A DNA stretch of 64,000 bases from Thermocaproicibacter sp036260805. Lineage in GTDB: Bacteria; Bacillota; Clostridia; Oscillospirales; Acutalibacteraceae. Position 1 is the first letter of the stretch; each line of letters opens with the position of its first letter. A program made the translations under genes and the position numbers. The notes beneath the pieces are model-generated. The model saw nothing but the letters and a program-made list of their open reading frames with translations. It was not told the origin of the DNA and did no database searches. Below are positions 58,937 through 64,000 of the stretch, one piece after another. Location of the stretch: the NCBI GenBank assembly GCA_036260805.1, contig DATALZ010000015.1, positions 32,544 through 96,543 of the forward strand, in the 5' to 3' direction.

Positions 58937-59310
58937 ATATAATATCCATATCGAAATTAACTATGTAAATGTTTGCTATATTTGATAATATATTACATAT
59001 TGTGACATGCTTTTATTTCGAAATAAAACAGCGAATTAACCGGAGTTGAGCGGAAGTTTATTTTTGGCTTTGGGAAAACCAGGGTTCTGAAGAAAGGAGG
59101 TATAGTTTCAGGGCACAGGTTTCATATACCGGGGTGCTTAAAATACCTATAACATCCTTGCCGTATCATCCCAGGCAATTTGGAGTGCCGAACAGATCCG
59201 GGTTCAGTCTCTCGGCAGAATGGAAGGAGGACAAGAATAAATCAGGAAATCCCCAAGAAGCCAAAGGTCACGCATGTTCCAACATGCAATGACTTAAAAG
59301 GAGAGTCATT
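58937..59310 (+). promoter_or_regulatory. Promoter and long structured leader of the amylase
   Basis: TATAAT at 58937-58942, with TTGAAC 15 nt upstream, gives a leader of about 365 nt. Within it are hairpins TTGCC/GGCAA (near 59155-59175), TGCCGA/TCGGCA and GCATGTT/AACATGC (59271-59286), plus AAAGGAGG at 59094. No open frame or recognised riboswitch consensus. GGAGAG at 59300-59305 is the gene Shine-Dalgarno. Confidence 0.45.
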
Positions 59311-62300
59311 ATGAGAGAGAAAGTCCTTAAGAATGTACACTTTAAGGATCTGATTATCAGAACATCCTTAGCATTGGCAGTTGTAGCTGCTTCTTTTTTC
59401 AGCTTTGGAGGCTCCCAGGTTAAGGCTGCCGCAGCAGATACTGCTATAACCACTGGGATAAGCAGCACATCTTCATTATCCGGCATTACTAATGAAAACG
59501 ACCTTAGAATCTACCAGGTAATGGTCGCAGCGTTTCAGGATGGCGATTCCAATGTCGGCTACAATACCATGTGGGGTTACAGCAGCGGCAGAGGAGATAT
59601 TAAGGGTATTATCAATTCGCTGGATTACATTAAGGGCACAGGCTGCAATGCAATCTGGCTGACGCCGATTTTCGACTCCACAGGTTCCGGAAACGATAAA
59701 AAGCTGGATGCAACAGGCTACTATTGCACCAACTACTTTAAAATCGACCCCAATTTTGGAACTCTGGATCAGGTTCAAACGCTTGTGAATACAGCTCATT
59801 CCAAGGGGATTGCTGTTTTGTTTGACGGCGTATTCGGCCATTGCTCGCTAAACGTGAGCAAAACTTCCCCCTACGGGCATACGCTGGTAACGAACGGAAA
59901 GGGAGAATATGACAGCCCAATCAGTTTCCCCGCCAGCGACCAGTTCTATGAAGATGTAGCGTCCTACTGGATTAACACTCTTGGAATTGACGGCTGGAGA
60001 CTCGACCAGGCTTATCAGGTTCCATTTACGAGCTGGCAGAAAATCAATCAGGCTGTACAGCAAGCTGCCAAAAACAAGAACGCAAGTTCCGGCAATACCT
60101 GGAACCGCCTCGGATACATGGTGGCCGAGCGTTGGGACGACAACCGCGGCGTAATTAACAACGACATCTATGGTACCGCTGGCAACCCCGGACTCAGTTC
60201 CGCCTTCAGCTTTCCGACACACTTTGTGCTGGCAAACGAAAAACAGAACAGCCAGAACGGCGGCTCAGATGTATTTGGCCTGGGCGGCCAGTCAACATCA
60301 GCACTGAACGACGCGTTAAATGCCGATGCAAACCAATACCCGTACACAGCCCACCCGAATCTGTTTTCTGCAAACCATGACATGAAACGGTTCGGCAATC
60401 TGCTGAACGAACGCGGCATTACGACAAATGACCCCCTGTATTGGAAGAGACATAAAGAATTTCTGTCTTTCCTTGCCGCGTATACCGGCCCGATCACAAT
60501 TATGTACAATGATGAAATTGGAGCTTTATGCCCCAGTGAATCCTACGTTGCAAGCAAAGTTGGTTCCGCATGCGACGACAGTGCCCGTATCGACGGAAAA
60601 ACCTCCGGTTTGAATTCAAACGAACAGGATCTTTACAATTACACTGAAAAAATTATGAATCTCAGAAACCAGAACAGCGCACTCTGGAACGGTCAAAGAA
60701 CGAATTTGACTGCAAGCGGAAACCTTTATGCAGACTTAAAGGTGGACGGAAGCAACAAGGTACTTTATGCTCTGAACATTGGAAGTTCGTCTTCTTCTAT
60801 AACTGTTTCGAAGAGTACGATTGGCACCGACTCTTTGGTTGACGGACTAACCAATGAAACGATTATCGCTTCCGGCGATAAATTTACGATTAATTTGGAC
60901 GCGAATTCGTCCAGATTCCTGATTGCAAAAGAAAGCACGGAACCGGAGCCAACGATTTCACCGGATAGCTGCTCATTCAGCAACTCGCTTGACCTGACTC
61001 TCGGCTACAACAGTTACACAACTACTGCCACTTATTCGATTAACGGCGGTGCTAAGAATACCTATACCAACGGGCAGAAAGTAGCAATCGGAGCCAACGC
61101 TGGTATCGGTGATAAAATCAACATAACTTTGACGGCGACCAACGGTTCAAAATCAAACTCAAAATCCTACACATACACAAAATCAGAACCGCGCGTTGTT
61201 GAAAAAGGCATGGCAAGCCTCGTACTTCCATCCGGATGGAGCGATCCGAAAATCTATGTCTATGATGACAGCGGCTCAACTGTTAAAAAAGTTGCAGACT
61301 GGCCCGGCGTATCGATGACGAAAGCAAACGGATGCGATAATATCTACTACTATAAGCTTCCGGACGGCTGGACCACCGCAAAAGTCATCTTCTCATCCGG
61401 AAGCAACCAGATTCCGGGAGTAAATCAGCCCGGTTTCGTGCTGACAAGTGATGAAGCGATGATTTATAAAGACGGAACATGGCAGAATGACCCGATTACA
61501 ACGGTTAAACACAGCAATGCGGAATTGCAGGCGATTGACGACAATTCCACAGGTGCGGCGATTCCGACAGGAGCAACGTACGCATCAGGAGTTTCGGGTG
61601 CGAACGTTAATATCACCGTGAATTCCGGCTATACGGTAAACCTTTCAAAATTCACTGCAAAAGACAATGGCACCGTATCGCTCTACAGCGACAGCGCTTT
61701 TTTCTCGCCTCTCACAGGCAATATTACCATAACAGGCAAGAAGGTGGTTTACGTTAAAGTAACCAGCGAAGACAGCTCCAAAACCGCGTATTGGAGCGTA
61801 ACTTATAACCCAAGCTCCGCGAAAACGGTTACGATCTACTTCCAAAAGCCGGACAATTGGACGAATGCGTTTATCTGGTACCGTTCCGACGACAGTATGG
61901 GTGACGTTTGGGATACGACACAGTTAGGCCAAGCTCCGGGCAACATGGAAGCTGTTGCGGGGCACAGCGGATGGTACAAGAAAACCATTACAACGCCGAA
62001 CCATGTTACCTTCCTGTTTAATGACGCTACGTGGAACAACAAGCTTGATACAACCGGCTTTAACCATTCTGCTGCCGGAAACAATTTTGTCTGTGACACA
62101 GACGTATGGGTAACAAAAACCGGAACTTTGAATACCTCAAGCCAATGGGGTTCTGAGAAGACAATTACGATCTATTTTCAGAAACCAAATAATTGGAGCA
62201 ATGTTTTCATCTGGTATCGCTCCGACGACAGCAAAGGCAACGTTTGGGACACGACACAGCTTGGCAGGGCTCCCGGGAAAATGGAATCAGTAGCTGGTCA

Positions 62301-62487
62301 CAGCGGCTGGTATAAAAAAACCGTCACAACGCCAAACCATGTTACATTTCTTTTTAACGACGGTACCTGGAAAAACAAGCTTGATACCACCGGATTCAAC
62401 CATTCTGCAGCAGGCAACAATTTTGTAGCGAACACTAATGTTTGGGTAACAAACAGTTGGGGTTTAAGCAAGACCGCCTGCTGGTAA
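59311..62487 (+). CDS. Secreted multidomain alpha-amylase (GH13) with CBM26 and two CBM25-like modules
   Basis: A 1058-residue exported enzyme hydrolysing starch. Signal peptide about 1-40 (LALAVVAASFFSFGGSQVKA). GH13 barrel about 60-545: DGVFGH (172-177), GIDGWRLDQAY with nucleophile D232, AERWDD with acid/base E273, ANHDMKR with D357. A Fn3-like chitobiase-C domain (about 545-625), a CBM26 (about 633-727), a Big/cadherin-like domain (about 735-835) and two nearly identical 100-residue CBM25-like repeats (about 838-937 and 949-1048, pitch 111 residues). No wall anchor, so it is probably free or starch-bound. Confidence 0.95.
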   Translation: MREKVLKNVHFKDLIIRTSLALAVVAASFFSFGGSQVKAAAADTAITTGISSTSSLSGITNENDLRIYQVMVAAFQDGDSNVGYNTMWGYSSGRGDIKGIINSLDYIKGTGCNAIWLTPIFDSTGSGNDKKLDATGYYCTNYFKIDPNFGTLDQVQTLVNTAHSKGIAVLFDGVFGHCSLNVSKTSPYGHTLVTNGKGEYDSPISFPASDQFYEDVASYWINTLGIDGWRLDQAYQVPFTSWQKINQAVQQAAKNKNASSGNTWNRLGYMVAERWDDNRGVINNDIYGTAGNPGLSSAFSFPTHFVLANEKQNSQNGGSDVFGLGGQSTSALNDALNADANQYPYTAHPNLFSANHDMKRFGNLLNERGITTNDPLYWKRHKEFLSFLAAYTGPITIMYNDEIGALCPSESYVASKVGSACDDSARIDGKTSGLNSNEQDLYNYTEKIMNLRNQNSALWNGQRTNLTASGNLYADLKVDGSNKVLYALNIGSSSSSITVSKSTIGTDSLVDGLTNETIIASGDKFTINLDANSSRFLIAKESTEPEPTISPDSCSFSNSLDLTLGYNSYTTTATYSINGGAKNTYTNGQKVAIGANAGIGDKINITLTATNGSKSNSKSYTYTKSEPRVVEKGMASLVLPSGWSDPKIYVYDDSGSTVKKVADWPGVSMTKANGCDNIYYYKLPDGWTTAKVIFSSGSNQIPGVNQPGFVLTSDEAMIYKDGTWQNDPITTVKHSNAELQAIDDNSTGAAIPTGATYASGVSGANVNITVNSGYTVNLSKFTAKDNGTVSLYSDSAFFSPLTGNITITGKKVVYVKVTSEDSSKTAYWSVTYNPSSAKTVTIYFQKPDNWTNAFIWYRSDDSMGDVWDTTQLGQAPGNMEAVAGHSGWYKKTITTPNHVTFLFNDATWNNKLDTTGFNHSAAGNNFVCDTDVWVTKTGTLNTSSQWGSEKTITIYFQKPNNWSNVFIWYRSDDSKGNVWDTTQLGRAPGKMESVAGHSGWYKKTVTTPNHVTFLFNDGTWKNKLDTTGFNHSAAGNNFVANTNVWVTNSWGLSKTACW
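61822..62454 (+). repeat. Tandem duplication encoding two starch-binding modules
   Basis: Two copies, 61822-62121 and 62155-62454, of the segment encoding TIYFQKPDNWTNAFIWYRSD through NHSAAGNNFV. Protein identity is above 80 percent by inspection, but codons differ at many third positions, so the duplication is not very recent. Confidence 0.85.
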
Positions 62488-62504
62488 CAAGCTATCAACA
62501 AATT

Positions 62505-62531
62505 GAGCCAGCGTCTTATAGGCGCTGGCTC
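62505..62531. terminator. Terminator after the amylase
   Basis: GAGCCAGCG and CGCTGGCTC form a 9-bp stem, followed by TTCTCATTCTT. Confidence 0.75.
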
Positions 62532-62540
62532 TTCTCATTC

Positions 62541-63368
62541 TTACACACGAGCTAACTTTGAATTCAGCATAAATTGATTCACAACAAATGCTACGCCATC
62601 TTCATCATTTGTCGGAGCGATATAATCCGCTGCTTTTTTTACAATATCCTGCGCATTTTCCATTGCAACTCCGAATCCAGCGTATTGAATCATGCTTCTG
62701 TCATTAAATCCATCACCGCAGGCAACCATTTCCTCATGCGATATATTCCGGTATTTTGACAGTGCTCTCAATGAAATTGATTTGTCTATATTGCGAGGCA
62801 TGATTTCCAGAAAAAAGGGGTCAGAACGATAAATGCTCAGCTCATCGCCAATTGCTGCTTTTACTTTAGACTCAACTTCTGCCAGATAATCGCCATCTTC
62901 TACCATAAGGCACTTTGTAACCGGGAAATCCACATAATCTGGAAACGAATCCACTTGCTTAATTTCCATCTGATTAATTTCAGATTCATGCTTTACATAG
63001 ATATGATCTGGGTCTTCCGTTATCAGGTACCGATCTTGATAGGTTACAATAGGCACTTTATTCTCTTTTGAAAGCTTGTAAAGCCTTTGAATCATAGGTA
63101 CCGGCATCGTTTTTTCATAGAGTACCTTGCCGTTGCTGCAATCTACAATTCTTCCGCCGTTAAACGATATTATGTAACCGCCAAATCGATCAAGCTCCAG
63201 TTCTTTTGCCACCGGCATGATTCCATAAGTCGGTCTGCCTGAAGCCAAGGCAATTTTTACGCCGTTTTTCTGAAGTTTGTACAAGGTCTTCTTTGTAAAC
63301 AAAGTAATTTTTTTATGGGAATTTGTTAACGTTCCGTCAATATCCAAAACCAGTAACTTGTACTTCAT
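62541..63368 (-). CDS. HAD superfamily phosphatase, Cof type
   Basis: A 275-residue Cof-like phosphatase: LLVLDIDGTLTNSHKKI (motif I), LASGRPTYGI (motif II), ACGDGFNDRSMIQYAGFGVA (motif IV). Second of two Cof-type genes in the window. The ATG at 63368 replaces the earlier frame start. No riboswitch or strong Shine-Dalgarno upstream. Confidence 0.9.
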   Translation of the reverse strand: MKYKLLVLDIDGTLTNSHKKITLFTKKTLYKLQKNGVKIALASGRPTYGIMPVAKELELDRFGGYIISFNGGRIVDCSNGKVLYEKTMPVPMIQRLYKLSKENKVPIVTYQDRYLITEDPDHIYVKHESEINQMEIKQVDSFPDYVDFPVTKCLMVEDGDYLAEVESKVKAAIGDELSIYRSDPFFLEIMPRNIDKSISLRALSKYRNISHEEMVACGDGFNDRSMIQYAGFGVAMENAQDIVKKAADYIAPTNDEDGVAFVVNQFMLNSKLARV

Positions 63369-63411
63369 AATTTGCCTGCCTGTTTCCGGCATCGCCGGTT
63401 ATTCTGAACTG

Positions 63412-63441
63412 AAAAAAGGACATCCAAACGGATGTCCTTTT
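63412..63441 (-). terminator. Terminator of the rRNA operon
   Basis: AAAGGACATCC/GGATGTCCTTT stem with a 4-nt loop and TTTTTT on the minus strand, immediately after 5S. Confidence 0.9.
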
Positions 63442-63447
63442 CATAGT

Positions 63448-63564
<117 letters not shown>

Positions 63565-63594
63565 CAAACCTTTTCAGGTTTGCTTTTCGTTTAC

Positions 63595-63669
63595 TGGTGA
63601 CTCGTGGGGGGATCGAACCCCCGTTACCGGCGTGAGAGGCCGGTGTCTTAGCCGCTTGACCAACGAGCC
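63595..63669 (-). tRNA. tRNA-Glu (anticodon CTC)
   Basis: 75 nt including encoded CCA. Acceptor GGCTCGT, anticodon arm CCGGC-CTCTCAC-GCCGG giving CTC, T arm GGGGG-TTCGATC-CCCCC. Confidence 0.95.
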
Positions 63670-63718
63670 ATAACACACTCTTGCCGGTTACAGGAATCCA
63701 ACTCCACGTTCTTCTTTT

Positions 63719-63794
63719 TGGTGCACCATCAGGGATTCGAACCCGGGACACCCTGATTAAGAGTCAGGTGCTCTACCAGCTGAGCTAATGGTGC
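63719..63794 (-). tRNA. tRNA-Lys (anticodon CTT)
   Basis: 76 nt including encoded CCA. Acceptor GCACCAT, D arm AGCTCAGCTGGTAGAGC, anticodon arm CCTGA-CTCTTAA-TCAGG giving CTT, T arm with GGGTTCGAATCCC. Confidence 0.96.
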
Positions 63795-63923
63795 ATACGC
63801 TGCCTTACGGCCTGCTTTGCCATCAGTATAAGTACTGCGCTTCATCAGAAACGCAATGTACCCTGAAAACTGAATAAAGACTGGAAACAGAAGCGAAAGA
63901 ATTGAGCGCCCGACCTAAGAAAT

Positions 63924-64000
63924 ATGGTCAAGCTCTCGGCCTATTAGTACTGCCAAGCTGAACACGTTACCGTGCTTACACATGCAGCCTATCAACCTTG
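63924..64000 (-). rRNA. rrl: 23S ribosomal RNA, 3' end (partial)
   Basis: Minus-strand sequence GTAAGCACGGTAACGTGTTC and CAGTACTAATAGGCCGAGAG followed by CTTGACC is the conserved 3' terminus of clostridial 23S rRNA. The gene continues past the right edge of the window. The 130-nt spacer to tRNA-Lys carries a conserved processing-type stretch (TTCAGTTTTCAGGGTACA). Confidence 0.95.

Noticed and set aside
58771..58968. 65-codon plus-strand frame upstream of the amylase
   Set aside because: AT-rich, no ribosome-binding site, and overlaps the inverted repeat and promoter region.
59090..59260. Possible ydaO (c-di-AMP) or c-di-GMP riboswitch upstream of the amylase
   Set aside because: Fragments such as GGGGTGCTTAA and GCCGAAC looked similar, but the conserved blocks do not occur in the right order.

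Overview
The window looks like the chromosome of a low-to-moderate GC Firmicute of class Clostridia, probably in the Oscillospirales/Ruminococcaceae-like group. This is an inference from gene content and order: clostridial cell-biology clusters (rimM-trmD, ylxM-ffh-rpsP-khpA, yqfC-yqfD-phoH-ybeY-dgkA-era-yqzL-recO), spore-formation proteins (YqfC, YqfD, YlbJ), a T-box leader, a THF riboswitch, an [FeFe] hydrogenase, and no respiratory genes. The species cannot be named from the sequence alone.

Layout. 1-4.4 kb: uvrC (cut by the window edge), a GNAT enzyme, ptsH, trmD-rimM, and an ECF folate-type transporter behind a THF riboswitch, with a candidate free-standing small RNA next to it. 4.1-11.4 kb, minus strand: the SRP/ribosome operon (ylxM-ffh-rpsP-khpA), mutS2, a phosphoesterase, an ACT-domain protein and a GNAT enzyme. 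11.4-12.2 kb: a gene-free stretch with two facing copies of a structured repeat. 12.2-17.7 kb, minus strand: the recO-yqzL-era-dgkA-ybeY-phoH-yqfD-yqfC cluster. 17.8-28.9 kb: ylbJ, an HD-GYP protein, tspO, a hydroxyacid dehydrogenase, a ribbon-helix-helix regulator directly ahead of clpB, a TetR regulator, a DUF1540 protein, an ECF S component and an XRE/membrane-protein pair. 29-35 kb: an ABC exporter and a tryptophan uptake operon under a Trp T-box. 35-46.9 kb: metabolic and transport genes (EamA permease, nitroreductase, flavodoxin, HAD phosphatase, lipoproteins, adenine deaminase, Mrp, GpsA-like) and a chemoreceptor. 47-56 kb: a c-di-GMP protein (EAL-CBS-GGDEF), a MYG1 homologue, a second chemoreceptor and a two-gene [FeFe] hydrogenase operon. 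56-62.5 kb: a WYL regulator, two small membrane proteins and a large secreted alpha-amylase. 62.5-64 kb: a HAD phosphatase and the 3' end of an rRNA operon in the order 23S, tRNA-Lys, tRNA-Glu, 5S.

The genes are mostly ordinary. The unusual signal is between and inside them: four unrelated families of short structured repeats. E1 is an approximately 100-nt palindromic element inserted in frame inside the EAL domain of the c-di-GMP gene, with a second copy upstream of the hydrogenase operon; its encoded peptide is conserved, like Rickettsia palindromic elements. E2 is an approximately 95-nt stem-loop element found in two 5' leaders, ending exactly in the Shine-Dalgarno of unrelated genes. E3 is a 64-164 bp MITE-like repeat whose terminal TAG supplies the stop codon of the neighbouring gene in two cases. 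E4 is an approximately 170-nt multi-hairpin repeat present twice, in opposite orientation, with compensatory stem changes.

Regulation readable from the sequence includes folate-sensing (THF) control of the ECF transporter, tRNA-Trp sensing control of tryptophan uptake, and two probable autoregulatory operators (RHH-clpB and XRE-membrane protein). Carbon metabolism suggested by this window is fermentative: extracellular starch hydrolysis, PTS phosphocarrier, hydrogenase.
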